Part shown: positions 41,063 through 49,922 of the stretch, one piece after another
Position numbering within the stretch: the first letter of the stretch is position 1
How the letters are laid out: the number at the start of each line of letters is the position of its first letter
NCBI GenBank assembly: GCA_949299935.1
Contig: CASGCE010000014.1
Span: 1-64,000 of the forward strand
Origin: an uncultured bacterium
GTDB lineage: Bacteria > Cyanobacteriota > Vampirovibrionia > Gastranaerophilales > Gastranaerophilaceae
Length of the DNA: 64,000 bases
Direction: 5' to 3'
Position numbers and translations under genes: made by a program
The notes under the pieces: generated by a model
Seen by the model: the letters and a program-made list of their open reading frames with translations, nothing else
The model's database searches: none
Told to the model about the DNA's origin: nothing

Positions 41063-44000
41063 TTATACAGTTTCTTCTTTTTCCAAATTATCGTCTAATG
41101 ATTTTATGGTTACCTCGACCCGGTTTTTAAACTTGGCTTTAATATCATTTACTAAATCATTGCAAGCGCCGACCCAAAACATTGACGCTGCGAGTATTTT
41201 TACTTCGCCTAATTCATCGTGCAACTTTAGCATAACCGGGTCGGAGCCCGAATAATTACATAAAATTTGTTTCATTAATATCAATTCTTCATATTCAAGC
41301 TCATCTTTTATTTCTATTGTTAAAATATTTGAGTTGTCTACCGGTTTTACCGTGTCAATTATGATTGAAGGTGCTTCCTCGTCATTTCTCCTGTTAACCT
41401 TACCGGAAATAATTACTCTTTGTTCAGGTTCCAAAAATGTCCCGAATTCGGCGATTTTGCCGTTAAAACAGATTGTTTCAATTTTGCCTGTCAAGTCCTC
41501 TACTGTTACAAATTTTATATACTTTGTCGGATCTTTTTTTGTCGGTATTTGTCTTGTATTTGTTATTAGTCCGCAAATAGTCACAATTTTATTGCTGGCT
41601 AGCTCTGCAATTTCGGATATTTTATGTGTCATTAAAAATGGCAGTTTGTCTCGGATTGTTGATAGCGGATGGCTTGTTACGTAAAACCCTAAAAATTCTT
41701 TTTCAAAATTTTGCAATTGTCTTTGGTCAAATTCCGTATCATCTCCTGCCAGTTGAAATTTTGTTCCCGCAAAATCATCATTATTCTCCAAACCCTCAAA
41801 AAGACTTACTTGACCTAATTCTTTTGCTTGGGCTTCCTTGTTTGCCGTTGCAACTATGTATTCCATATTTTCCAGAAGTTGTTTTCGGCTTTTTTCTATA
41901 TTGGCAAATGCTCCTGATTTTATTAAACCCTCAAGTACTCGTTTGTTAGTGCATTTAGGATCAACTCTTTTGCAAAAGTCGTATATTGATTTGAAGTCAC
42001 CATTTGTTTTACGTTCATTAATTATATTCTCGACAACAATATCTCCTACCTGTTTTATTGAGGAAAGCCCAAACCTGATATTGTCTCCATCGGGTGCAAA
42101 TTCCGCATAGGATTTGTTTATATCGGGTGGCATGACCTTGATTCCGTTTCTCTGGGCTTCTTCTATATATAATTGTGTTTTTTCTTGATCTCCGGAAACA
42201 CTTGACAGAAGGCATGACAAATATTCCACTTTATAATGGCATTTTAAGTATGCTGTTTGATACGCAACAAAGGCATATGCAGCCGAATGTGATCTGTTAA
42301 AACAGTATGATGCAAATTTTTCAATCTGTTCAAACAAACTTGCAGCATCTTTTGCGCTCATTCCGTGTCGTGCGGCACCTTCAATGAATTTACCTTTCTG
42401 TTGTGACATTTCGTCAAGTTTCTTTTTGCCCATCATACGCCGAACCATATCAGCTTGACCTAAGGTGTAGTCAGCAAGAACCTGAAATACTTGCATGATT
42501 TGTTCCTGATAAACGATTGTTCCGTAGGTATCTTTTAACACCGGTTCCAATAAAGGATGTGCATATGTGATTTTTTGTTCTCCGTGTTTTCTTTTTACAA
42601 AGTCCTCAACCATTCCTGATTCTAACGGTCCGGGTCTGAACAATGCCACTAAAGCACCCAAATCTTCAAATACGTCAGGTCTTAAATCTTTAACTAATCT
42701 TTTCATTCCAGCAGATTCAAGTTGAAATACTCCGTCTGTATCGCCTTGAGCGAGCATTTCGTATGTTTCTTTGTCATCCAGCGGTATCTTGTTTATGTCA
42801 AATTCAATACCTCGACGTTCTTTGATTAGTTTCATGGTCTTGGATATCATTGTAAGGTTCCTTAACCCAAGAAAATCCATCTTTAACAGACCCAGTTTTT
42901 CCAAATCAACCATAGGATATTCTGTTACTATTATGCCGTCTTTTGACGGTTGTACCGGAACAATTTCATTCAAAGGTTTGTGTGAAATAATAACCCCGGC
43001 AGCGTGTGTACCGACGTTATTCTTTATCCCTTCTATTTTTTTTGCCATATCAACCAGTTTTTTTACTTCTGGGTCCTCATCGTATAATTTTTTTAGTTCC
43101 ATTCCCTGCATTAATGCATCATCAATTTTAGCCTTTGGCTCCGATGGAATTAATGAGGACAGATAATTACTCCTTGCAAATGGTATATCAAGTACGCGCG
43201 CTACTCCTTTCATAGCGGCTTTTGCTGCATATGTACCAAAGGTTATAATTTGACAAACTTTATCGGCACCATACTTCTGAGTTACATAATCTATAACTTC
43301 CCCCCGTCGTTCTATGCAAAAATCAATATCAACATCAGGCATGCTATATCTTTCGGGGTTTAAAAACCTTTCGAATAACAAATGGTGTTTAATCGGGTCT
43401 AAATCCGTTATTTCTAACGCATATGCAACAACTGATCCCGCAGCTGAACCTCTGCCTGGACCTACCGGTATATCGTGGGTCTTTGCAAAATGTATGAAGT
43501 CCCAGGTTATTAAAAAGTAGGCTGAAAATCCCATTTGTTCTATTATGCCAAGCTCATATTTTACTCGTTTTTCGATATCAGGCGGTACTTCTCCATACCG
43601 TTTTTTTAGGCCCTCGTGTACTTTTAAGCTGAGATAACTTTCGACTGTGTGACCTTGCGGAACTTCATAATGCGGTAGCGGACTTTTTTCGCCCAACAGT
43701 GTAAGATGACATTTCTCTGCAATATCCACCGTGTTTTTCATGCATTCCGCAAATGTTTCGCTGTCCATCCATTTAAATGCGTCACGTAGTTCTTCTCGGG
43801 TCTTTACATAAAATTCGTTGTTTGGAAAATGTAACCTGTTTGGCTCATCTTTTAGGGCATTTGTTTGTAGACATAATAATGTATCGTGCCAATCGGCATC
43901 TTCTTTTTTTAGATAATGTGAATCATTTGTAATAACCATTTTGATACCGAGCTCTTTGGCAATTTTTATCAAGTCTGGGTTCGTCCTTTTTTGTTCTTCC

Positions 44001-44536
44001 AATCCGTGATCTTGAAGCTCGATATAGTAATCTTCTTTGAATAAATTTTGATACTTTTGTGCAGTAGCTTTTGCACCATCATAATTCCTTTGCAAAAGGT
44101 TTTGGATGACTTCTCCGCCCAGGCATGCAGAGCAACATATCAGTCCTTCGTGGTATTTTTCCAGCAATTCATAATTTATTCTCGGTTTATAATACATACC
44201 TTCGCAGTGTGCAATTGATACTAATTTTACCAAATTCATATAACCCGTTTTATCTTTTGCTATCAAAATAAGATGATATAAAGGATTATGTGAGGAATCC
44301 TTTTCGTGGATGTCCCCGTCGTGTACGTAAAATTCACATCCTATAAGTGCTTTTATTCCTATTTCTTTAGCTGTTCGGTAAAATTCTATCGCTGAATACA
44401 TAACTCCATGGTCAGTTATTGCGACTGCGGGCATGTCATTCGCTTTTGCATATTCACACAACTCTTTTATTCTGATAGCTCCGTCCAGCAGAGAGTATTC
44501 GCTGTGTAAGTGTAATGGTACATATTCTTTATTCAT
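41063..44536 (-). CDS. dnaE: DNA polymerase III alpha subunit
   Basis: A 1157-residue replicative polymerase. The N-terminal PHP domain begins VPLHLHSEYSLLDGAIRI with metal-ligand His residues, then AITDHGVMYS. The C-family polymerase core has GPGRGSAAGSVVAYAL, PDVDIDFC (two catalytic Asp) and FQLESAGMKRLVKDL. The tandem HhH domain follows (CFNRSHSAAYAFVAYQTAYLKCHY). The OB domain comes near the C-terminus (ICGLITNTRQIPTKKDPTKYIKFVTVEDLTG). Length is typical of DnaE1. The intact chain contains no intein and is not split, unlike the split DnaE of many Cyanobacteria. Confidence 0.97.
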   Translation of the reverse strand: MNKEYVPLHLHSEYSLLDGAIRIKELCEYAKANDMPAVAITDHGVMYSAIEFYRTAKEIGIKALIGCEFYVHDGDIHEKDSSHNPLYHLILIAKDKTGYMNLVKLVSIAHCEGMYYKPRINYELLEKYHEGLICCSACLGGEVIQNLLQRNYDGAKATAQKYQNLFKEDYYIELQDHGLEEQKRTNPDLIKIAKELGIKMVITNDSHYLKKEDADWHDTLLCLQTNALKDEPNRLHFPNNEFYVKTREELRDAFKWMDSETFAECMKNTVDIAEKCHLTLLGEKSPLPHYEVPQGHTVESYLSLKVHEGLKKRYGEVPPDIEKRVKYELGIIEQMGFSAYFLITWDFIHFAKTHDIPVGPGRGSAAGSVVAYALEITDLDPIKHHLLFERFLNPERYSMPDVDIDFCIERRGEVIDYVTQKYGADKVCQIITFGTYAAKAAMKGVARVLDIPFARSNYLSSLIPSEPKAKIDDALMQGMELKKLYDEDPEVKKLVDMAKKIEGIKNNVGTHAAGVIISHKPLNEIVPVQPSKDGIIVTEYPMVDLEKLGLLKMDFLGLRNLTMISKTMKLIKERRGIEFDINKIPLDDKETYEMLAQGDTDGVFQLESAGMKRLVKDLRPDVFEDLGALVALFRPGPLESGMVEDFVKRKHGEQKITYAHPLLEPVLKDTYGTIVYQEQIMQVFQVLADYTLGQADMVRRMMGKKKLDEMSQQKGKFIEGAARHGMSAKDAASLFEQIEKFASYCFNRSHSAAYAFVAYQTAYLKCHYKVEYLSCLLSSVSGDQEKTQLYIEEAQRNGIKVMPPDINKSYAEFAPDGDNIRFGLSSIKQVGDIVVENIINERKTNGDFKSIYDFCKRVDPKCTNKRVLEGLIKSGAFANIEKSRKQLLENMEYIVATANKEAQAKELGQVSLFEGLENNDDFAGTKFQLAGDDTEFDQRQLQNFEKEFLGFYVTSHPLSTIRDKLPFLMTHKISEIAELASNKIVTICGLITNTRQIPTKKDPTKYIKFVTVEDLTGKIETICFNGKIAEFGTFLEPEQRVIISGKVNRRNDEEAPSIIIDTVKPVDNSNILTIEIKDELEYEELILMKQILCNYSGSDPVMLKLHDELGEVKILAASMFWVGACNDLVNDIKAKFKNRVEVTIKSLDDNLEKEETV

Positions 44537-44542
44537 ATTTTC

Positions 44543-44551
44543 ATGTTAGCA
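44543..44551 (-). promoter_or_regulatory. Extended -10 promoter of dnaE, leaderless
   Basis: On the minus strand: TGC-TAACAT (44551-44543), six bases before ATG 44536. No Shine-Dalgarno sequence. Confidence 0.55.
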
Positions 44552-44597
44552 TGCACTATTGCAAATTATGTTCAATGTTAAAAAAAATTGCGATATT

Positions 44598-45512
44598 TTA
44601 TTCGTAATTCTTTAAAGTATCATTTATCATATCTATCATTTTGCTTTTTAAGTTTTTGGGTGAAAGCAGTACGCATTCAGTGCTGTATCTCATCAATCTT
44701 TGTAAAATCTCATCCGTTGGCTCATTTGTATTGACTATTATTTTAGATCCGTCATCAAGAACTTCTCTTACATATTCTGAGTCTTTTAAATTATATGCTT
44801 TTGCCAGTCTGCCGGTTATTTTATATGTGACGGTAGGCAAAATTTCCATTGAATTTTCAATATTGTTGGACTGCTCAATGTACAATATGTTAGGAATTAA
44901 TATGTTTTCCAGCTGATTATCTTTTATTTTATATATTTGCAAATAAGCGTTTTTGTTATCATAGATCATTTGCTTTGCTTTTGCGTAAGCGGAGTATACT
45001 TTGCCTTTGTTTAAATATTTGATATCTATGTTGAAATTTTCTTGACAAAAACGTGCACATTTCTCAATTTGTTCGCGCAAATCAGAATAATAAAAGGAAT
45101 AATCAGAGTTATTTGTTGAGTTTATTGTTGTGTAAAGCTCATTAGTTTTATCGTCAAACCTTGATTTTATCATGCATAAGAACGTCTCAATGTTATTTTT
45201 AGTTTTACCGTTTGGAAGGATTTTAGTAAATTGTTCAAACATATTTACGGATTTAACGTCATTAATGTCAAAATTTAGTCCGAACGAATTATTAAGCAGT
45301 ACAAATTTTTTGTTTTCCTTTTTCACTTTTATTCCGAAAACTCTAAGAGTATTGAGGTATTTATTTAGCATTACGTGTTCTTTATCATTTTCATCCTCTG
45401 TAAAAATTTTCATCACATCGTCGTAATACGCTCGATCCTCATATAACAGTTTGTACAGAGTAAATATTTTTATGCAACTTTCATTATATTTTTCTTTAAA
45501 TTTTTTCTGCAA
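44598..45512 (-). CDS. WYL-domain transcriptional regulator (second of a pair)
   Basis: A 304-residue soluble protein resembling the upstream WYL-type regulator in layout. The first 65 residues (KEKYNESCIKIFTLYKLLYED through YLNTLRVFGIKVKKENKKFVLL) look like a winged helix. The middle is helical. Residues 155-230 (SDLREQIEKCARFCQENFNIDIKYLNKGKV and VYSAYAKAKQMIYDNKNAYLQIYKI) correspond to the WYL ligand-sensing Sm-like fold. The C-terminus is the WCX-like dimerisation part. It overlaps the upstream regulator by 17 bases, so the two are co-translated and may form a heterodimer. Homology is distant; the assignment rests on layout and pairing. Confidence 0.68.
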   Translation of the reverse strand: MQKKFKEKYNESCIKIFTLYKLLYEDRAYYDDVMKIFTEDENDKEHVMLNKYLNTLRVFGIKVKKENKKFVLLNNSFGLNFDINDVKSVNMFEQFTKILPNGKTKNNIETFLCMIKSRFDDKTNELYTTINSTNNSDYSFYYSDLREQIEKCARFCQENFNIDIKYLNKGKVYSAYAKAKQMIYDNKNAYLQIYKIKDNQLENILIPNILYIEQSNNIENSMEILPTVTYKITGRLAKAYNLKDSEYVREVLDDGSKIIVNTNEPTDEILQRLMRYSTECVLLSPKNLKSKMIDMINDTLKNYE

Positions 45513-46440
45513 CGTACTTCTCCTTTATTTTTTTCAAGGTAGAATGAATTTCATTTTTAAATGCTTCCGGATACAATACCTTGCAGCTGCTTCCCATTGA
45601 TAAAATGCGCTGCATTGTGAGGAATTTATTATCTGAAATTATTTCAACCAAACGCGTTTCACCGTTTTGTGAAATAATTTTTTCATTATCCTTAAGCGGC
45701 AAATTTTTATCATAAATTTCGCATCCAATCACGAGAGGTTCAATATTCTTTTTAATTGTTCGGGTCAGTTTTATTACTGGTGGTTTTACAATTCTTGATA
45801 CCAACAAGCTGGTTATGGAGCCTTTATATTGCGGGCTTATCCCTTTTAAGTAAACTTTATTATTGGAGATTGTAAGTTTTTCGGCTAAAATATCAATTTC
45901 TTTTATTCCTGATGATGGTGAATTGTATAGAATGGTAATTTCGTCATTTTTTCTACAGGCGCTTATCAAAGCTTCGATAATTTCCGGATCGAGTTTTTTC
46001 AAAGGTGAAATGTTTTTGATTGATAATTTTAGATCTGTATTAGTTATTCCGTTGGATATTTTTTCAAAAAATCTTGTTATTGCAAGCAAATCCTCTACTT
46101 CGATAGATTTTGTAAGATTTTTGAAAACTTTTATTAAACTTTTTACCTGTTCATCTGTAATTCTTAATTCAAAAGGATGTTTTACCAGTTTATATTTTGA
46201 GCCCTCAGCCTTTTTGCCTCTTACTATTTCGCAGCCCAATCTTTCCAGTGAATTGATATAGACTCTCAGAGTATCTATTGAAATTGACTCATGAATAAAT
46301 TCATTTTCCATGAAGTATTGTCTGATTTCAGCGTAAGAATGTGGTGCTTCCAAAAGATAAGAGAGTAATAGCATGGACTTAAATCCGGTGAAGGACATTA
46401 GGTTATATGTTATTTTTTTTGTTTTTAAGAATTCTTTCAT
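45496..46440 (-). CDS. WYL-domain transcriptional regulator (first of a pair)
   Basis: A 314-residue regulator. An N-terminal winged helix (FKSMLLLSYLLEAPHSYAEIRQYFMENEF, SISIDTLRVYINSLERLGCEIVRGKK) is followed by a helical linker. The WYL domain spans about 145-225 (LISACRKNDEITILYNSPSSGIKEIDILAEKLTISNNKVYLKGISPQYKGSITSL), in which the Trp-Tyr-Leu triad is replaced. The C-terminal extension (RLVEIISDNKFLTMQRILSMGSSCKVLYPEAFKNEI) is of WCX type. WYL proteins usually sense oligonucleotides or nucleotides and control defence or DNA-repair genes. A 12-base palindrome just upstream is a plausible self-regulatory operator. Confidence 0.75.
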   Translation of the reverse strand: MKEFLKTKKITYNLMSFTGFKSMLLLSYLLEAPHSYAEIRQYFMENEFIHESISIDTLRVYINSLERLGCEIVRGKKAEGSKYKLVKHPFELRITDEQVKSLIKVFKNLTKSIEVEDLLAITRFFEKISNGITNTDLKLSIKNISPLKKLDPEIIEALISACRKNDEITILYNSPSSGIKEIDILAEKLTISNNKVYLKGISPQYKGSITSLLVSRIVKPPVIKLTRTIKKNIEPLVIGCEIYDKNLPLKDNEKIISQNGETRLVEIISDNKFLTMQRILSMGSSCKVLYPEAFKNEIHSTLKKIKEKYVAEKI

Positions 46441-46469
46441 AAGTTATATTTTACTACAAATTTTTTAAA

Positions 46470-46481
46470 AGGGCATGCCCT
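46470..46481. promoter_or_regulatory. Palindrome AGGGCATGCCCT, candidate WYL operator
   Basis: A perfect 12-base palindrome 30 bases upstream of the WYL regulator ATG (46440), at its presumed promoter. A related sequence, GGGGCATGGTC, occurs near 46596-46606. The remaining 46482-46636 is AT-rich with no gene seen. Confidence 0.55.
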
Positions 46482-46636
46482 AAGGTTCTCCTGTAATTTT
46501 TAATTGTCAATTAAAAAAGTGAAAAATTTTTACTTAATTTCATTAAATTTCCTTCATTAAGATTTGAGAACTTGAATTTTTTCTTATTAATACAAGGGGC
46601 ATGGTCTATTGTAAAAAAATAATAATTTTTTTTTAC

Positions 46637-46665
46637 TTGTCAAATATTTAACTTAGTTTTACATT
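46637..46665 (+). promoter_or_regulatory. Sigma70 promoter of a candidate small RNA
   Basis: TTGTCA (46637-46642), 17 bases, TACATT (46660-46665). Predicted transcript start is near 46672. Confidence 0.65.
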
Positions 46666-46671
46666 AGTATC

Positions 46672-46830
46672 AATAGGAGATGGCTACCGGAGATTAGCTG
46701 AAAGAGTTAGGGAAAAGAGAAACAGAGGTGATGGCAAAGACAGTTTGTGTACTGTAAAAATTCAGGGATATTATTTGGGAAGTTTGGCTAGTTGTACATT
46801 AAAAGCTTGTATATTTGCAAGCTTTTTTAT
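46672..46830 (+). ncRNA. Candidate small RNA of about 160 bases, unrecognised
   Basis: Between a sigma70 promoter and a Rho-independent terminator lies a purine-rich stretch that is less AT-biased than the flanks and has no credible open frame (ATG 46680 stops after five codons). Local hairpins include TAGCT-GAAAG-AGTTA and ACAGT-TTGTGT-ACTGT. The 5' and 3' ends do not pair as in 6S RNA, and motifs of SRP RNA, RNase P RNA and tmRNA are absent. It may be an independent regulatory RNA or an attenuator before anmK; anmK has its own start box after the terminator, which favours a separate RNA. Confidence 0.5.
46801..46830 (+). terminator. Terminator of the candidate small RNA
   Basis: AAAAGCTTG, an 8-base loop, CAAGCTTTT and two more T. 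The nine-pair stem with T run is typical. Confidence 0.85.
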
Positions 46831-46838
46831 GTTATTAA
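46830..46838 (+). promoter_or_regulatory. Extended -10 promoter of anmK, leaderless
   Basis: TGT-TATTAA (46830-46838), six bases before ATG 46845, right behind the small-RNA terminator. Confidence 0.55.
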
Positions 46839-46844
46839 GATAGT

Positions 46845-47969
46845 ATGTCGGAGTTACAAAGCAAAAAAATAATTTCATTAATGTCCGGTACGTCTTGTGA
46901 TTCAATAGATGCCGGATTATGCGAGGTCATGCCGGATTTATCGTGCAAATTGATTTTCGGATTTAACTATGAATATCCAAATCACATTAAAACTAAAATT
47001 TTTCAGTTGTTTTCGGGTGATGCTTCAATTAAAGATGTTTGTCAAATGAATTTTGCTGTTGGTAAGTGTTTTGCCGAGGCTTGTAACGTTATAATTTCAG
47101 AATTTGGTAAGCCTGATTTAGTTGCAAGTCATGGTCAAACAATTTATCATTATCCTTTCGATGAAAGATTAGATGATATAAATTTAAAAAGTACGTTACA
47201 GATTGGTGAAAGTTCTGTTATTTCTTTTGAAACGGGTTGTCCTGTTATTTCCAATTTTCGAGAAGCAGACATTGCGGCAGGAGGTCAGGGAGCGCCCTTG
47301 GTATGTTTTGCCGATGAAAAATGGTTTAAGGGAAAAAATGCCGCTATACAGAATATTGGCGGTATAGGAAATGTAACTGTTGTTTCAAAAGAACAAGACA
47401 CATTCGGTTTTGATACCGGACCGGGCAATGTTATAATTGACTATTGTATGAATAAGTTTTATTCAAAATCGTATGATAAAGGCGGTGAGGTAGCTTTAAA
47501 AGGAAAAGTTTGTGAAAGCTGGCTTGATTGCTTATTGCAGGATGAATATTATTTTAAGAATCCCCCAAAAACAACCGGCAGAGAGTATTTTACACCTGCG
47601 TATATTGAGAATGCGCTCAGATCTGCGCCTAAAAAATCCGAAGATATTGTTGCAACGGTAACAGCACTTACGGCAAAAACCATTGCTGCTGCATATGAGA
47701 GGTTTGTATATCCTTTTGTTGATATTGACGAGGTTATAATTGGTGGTGGCGGCGCCTATAATCCTGCAATTATGAAATTTTTGAGTATGTATCTGCCTAA
47801 ATATATTGCATTAAAGACTCATAAGGATTATGGTATATCAAACAATTTTAAGGAAGTTATGGCATTTGCGGTTTTGGGATACTGTGCGTATTACAATATT
47901 CCGAACAATCTTCCTTCCTGTACGGGGGCTTTAAAACGGGTTGTTTTGGGTAAAATTGTTAATTGTTAA
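46845..47969 (+). CDS. anmK: Anhydro-N-acetylmuramic acid kinase
   Basis: A 374-residue cytosolic kinase that hydrolyses and phosphorylates 1,6-anhydro-MurNAc to MurNAc 6-phosphate in peptidoglycan recycling. ISLMSGTSCDSIDAGL is the ATP phosphate loop and family signature. VASHGQTIYH, ISNFREADIAAGGQGAPLV, NIGGIGNVTV and FDTGPGNVIID follow in the usual order, the last with the catalytic Asp region. The C-terminal nucleotide-binding loop is IIGGGGAYNP. Length is typical. It implies uptake or internal release of anhydro-muropeptides, fitting a diderm with lytic transglycosylases. Confidence 0.96.
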   Translation: MSELQSKKIISLMSGTSCDSIDAGLCEVMPDLSCKLIFGFNYEYPNHIKTKIFQLFSGDASIKDVCQMNFAVGKCFAEACNVIISEFGKPDLVASHGQTIYHYPFDERLDDINLKSTLQIGESSVISFETGCPVISNFREADIAAGGQGAPLVCFADEKWFKGKNAAIQNIGGIGNVTVVSKEQDTFGFDTGPGNVIIDYCMNKFYSKSYDKGGEVALKGKVCESWLDCLLQDEYYFKNPPKTTGREYFTPAYIENALRSAPKKSEDIVATVTALTAKTIAAAYERFVYPFVDIDEVIIGGGGAYNPAIMKFLSMYLPKYIALKTHKDYGISNNFKEVMAFAVLGYCAYYNIPNNLPSCTGALKRVVLGKIVNC

Positions 47970-48076
47970 TCACATTTTTGTTTATGTTAGGTTCGGTTTT
48001 ATCATATTAATCGTTACTAATATTAAATTCCCAAAGATAGTATAAAGGCAAACCCGCCAATATAAATACAAGTTAA

Positions 48077-48880
48077 TCAGGTAATTTTGATTATAGCCTC
48101 AGGAATTTTTTCAATTAAATCAACAGCCATGACTGAATATTCAGTTTTATTGGCGGAGGCCAGCTCCCCGCATAGACCGTGCAGATAAACCCCAATTTTT
48201 GCGGCATTGAACATATCTGTTTTTTGTGCAAGTAATCCTGCAATCATGCCTGTAAGCACATCTCCGCTGCCTGCTTTAGCCAGCGCGCTATTGCCAGTAT
48301 TATTAACGTATATTTCTTTTTCTTTTGAACACACAACCGTATTGTGGGATTTTAGTACTGTTACGCAATTATATTTTTCTGTTAATTCTCTGGCACTTTT
48401 TTCCGTATCTTTTAGAATATTTTCGGTTTTAGTTTGTAAAAGTCTGGCAGCTTCTGCGGGATGTGGTGTAATAATAACATTATCGGGAAGTTTAATTTTT
48501 TTTTCTTGAGCCAGAATATTAAGTCCGTCAGCATCAATTACTGTAGGAAGCTGTTGTGCGTAATTTATTGCCGTTTTAAAAATGTTTTTTGCGCGTAAAG
48601 AGGTGGAAATTCCGCATCCTATTGCCAGAACATTTGAAACTTGAAGTTGCTTTTTTAAATCCTTAAAAGGAATAAACACTATATTCTGAGTTTGAGCTGA
48701 TACTGCCTGTATTACCGAAAAATCCGAGGCTAAAAAACAATACCCGCAACCGATTTTTAATGCGGCAATACTTGAAAGGTACGCTGCTCCGGGCATATAT
48801 TTGGAGCCTGCTACATTTAACACTTTTCCAAAGGTACCTTTATTTGAATTTTGATTTCTTTCAGGTAATTTAAAGTCCAT
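48077..48880 (-). CDS. nnrD: ADP-dependent NAD(P)H-hydrate dehydratase
   Basis: A 267-residue ribokinase-fold enzyme that repairs hydrated NAD(P)H. NKGTFGKVLNVAGSKYMPGAAYLSS opens the domain. PTVIDADGLNIL, VIITPHPAEAARLL and NSALAKAGSGDVLTGMIAGLLAQ (catalytic Asp in GSGD) are the diagnostic motifs. YLHGLCGELA lies at the end. The epimerase half (NnrE), often fused at the N-terminus, is absent, so this is the single-domain form. It overlaps trmL by 11 bases. Confidence 0.93.
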   Translation of the reverse strand: MDFKLPERNQNSNKGTFGKVLNVAGSKYMPGAAYLSSIAALKIGCGYCFLASDFSVIQAVSAQTQNIVFIPFKDLKKQLQVSNVLAIGCGISTSLRAKNIFKTAINYAQQLPTVIDADGLNILAQEKKIKLPDNVIITPHPAEAARLLQTKTENILKDTEKSARELTEKYNCVTVLKSHNTVVCSKEKEIYVNNTGNSALAKAGSGDVLTGMIAGLLAQKTDMFNAAKIGVYLHGLCGELASANKTEYSVMAVDLIEKIPEAIIKIT

Positions 48881-49313
48881 TTTGTCTTATAGCCTCATAA
48901 ACAACAACAGCAACCGAATTTGAAAGGTTAAGGCTTCTTTGCCCTTTTAGCATAGGTATTGTAATTGCATTTTCATCTTGTGTGTATTTATCGGGTAATC
49001 CTCTTGTTTCCGGGCCGAATACCAGAAAATCACCCGCTTGAAAATTAATATCAGTATATAATTTTTTCGATTTTGTTGTCAAATAGTAAAAATTAGCATT
49101 TTTGTTAATATCAAGCAACTCCTCCATTGAGGGAATTCTATGTATGTCTACGCTGTCCCAATAATCTAATCCGGCTCTTTTGGTATATTTTGAGGAAAGT
49201 GAGAAGCCAATTTTACCCACGAGGTGCAATCTGGCTCCGGTACATGCACAAAGCCTTGCAATATTACCAGTATTTTGAGGGATTTCAGGTTCATATAAAA
49301 CTATATTAAACAT
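48870..49313 (-). CDS. trmL: tRNA (cytidine/uridine-34-2'-O)-methyltransferase
   Basis: A 147-residue SPOUT methyltransferase that modifies the wobble base of tRNA-Leu. Motifs are IVLYEPEIPQNTGNIARLCA, RLHLVGKIGF, LVFGPETRGLP and QRSLNLSNSVAVVVYEAI, together forming the trefoil-knot SAM site. I start at ATG 49313 (MFNIVLYEP), which gives the usual length; an in-frame ATG at 49346 would add 11 residues inside the upstream gene. It overlaps the CDP-alcohol phosphotransferase gene by 8 bases and is in one operon with nnrD. Confidence 0.93.
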   Translation of the reverse strand: MFNIVLYEPEIPQNTGNIARLCACTGARLHLVGKIGFSLSSKYTKRAGLDYWDSVDIHRIPSMEELLDINKNANFYYLTTKSKKLYTDINFQAGDFLVFGPETRGLPDKYTQDENAITIPMLKGQRSLNLSNSVAVVVYEAIRQNGL

Positions 49314-49911
49314 TATTTTTCCCAAAAAGTTTTTTACTTTCAACAACGACCGGGATACCCCTTACTACGCAGAAAATAATGGCAATCCAAGCAAATGTTA
49401 TTGCTATGTTATTCATAATTGAGGCGATCGGATAAATCTCAAGTCCTGGAATATTTGCTGCGATTATCAAAACGAATGCGACAACTTTAGCAACGGCATA
49501 ACTTATTCGCATAAATTTTGAAGCACAAATGAATTTTCCGATTTTGCTTGTCTGCATGGAGGTTTCGCCAAAAGCGGTATAGCCTTGAGCCAGAGCAACG
49601 CTTCTAAGGCTGTCCGTTGTAAAAGCACGGGTTACGCATATTATAGGAAAGATTGGATTCAGCCATCCGAGCACCGCAAAAATAATCCAATAAGATGCTT
49701 CCACAATCCTGTCCCCCATAATATCAAGGACTGAACCTAATTGAGAGGCTTCATTAAGTTTTCTTGCGACATAACCGTCGACACCATCGAGTATAAATGC
49801 CAGCACGGTTAATATAAATGCAATTATATATGCCCAGGTGGTCGGAATAAAAAGCATATATATTGCCAAGAACGCAACAAATATTCTAAATATTGATATA
49901 AAATTAGCCAT
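49306..49911 (-). CDS. CDP-alcohol phosphatidyltransferase family protein
   Basis: A 201-residue integral membrane enzyme with about five to six helices. The family signature appears as DGVDGYVARKLNEASQLGSVLDIMGDR (about 42-68): DG-x2-DG is followed by AR, eight residues, G, and the two metal-binding Asp with correct spacing. It is likely a phosphatidylglycerophosphate synthase (PgsA) or a related phospholipid head-group transferase; the choice is not certain. AGGAGAAA precedes the ATG. It starts the 49911-48077 gene run. Confidence 0.88.
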   Translation of the reverse strand: MANFISIFRIFVAFLAIYMLFIPTTWAYIIAFILTVLAFILDGVDGYVARKLNEASQLGSVLDIMGDRIVEASYWIIFAVLGWLNPIFPIICVTRAFTTDSLRSVALAQGYTAFGETSMQTSKIGKFICASKFMRISYAVAKVVAFVLIIAANIPGLEIYPIASIMNNIAITFAWIAIIFCVVRGIPVVVESKKLFGKNNV

Positions 49912-49922
49912 AAATTTTTCTC

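Noticed and set aside
41063-44536. Split or intein-containing dnaE as in Cyanobacteria.
   Set aside because: The frame is continuous, of normal length, and no intein motifs are present.
46672-46830. 6S RNA.
   Set aside because: The two ends do not form the long closing stem and no central open bubble is visible.
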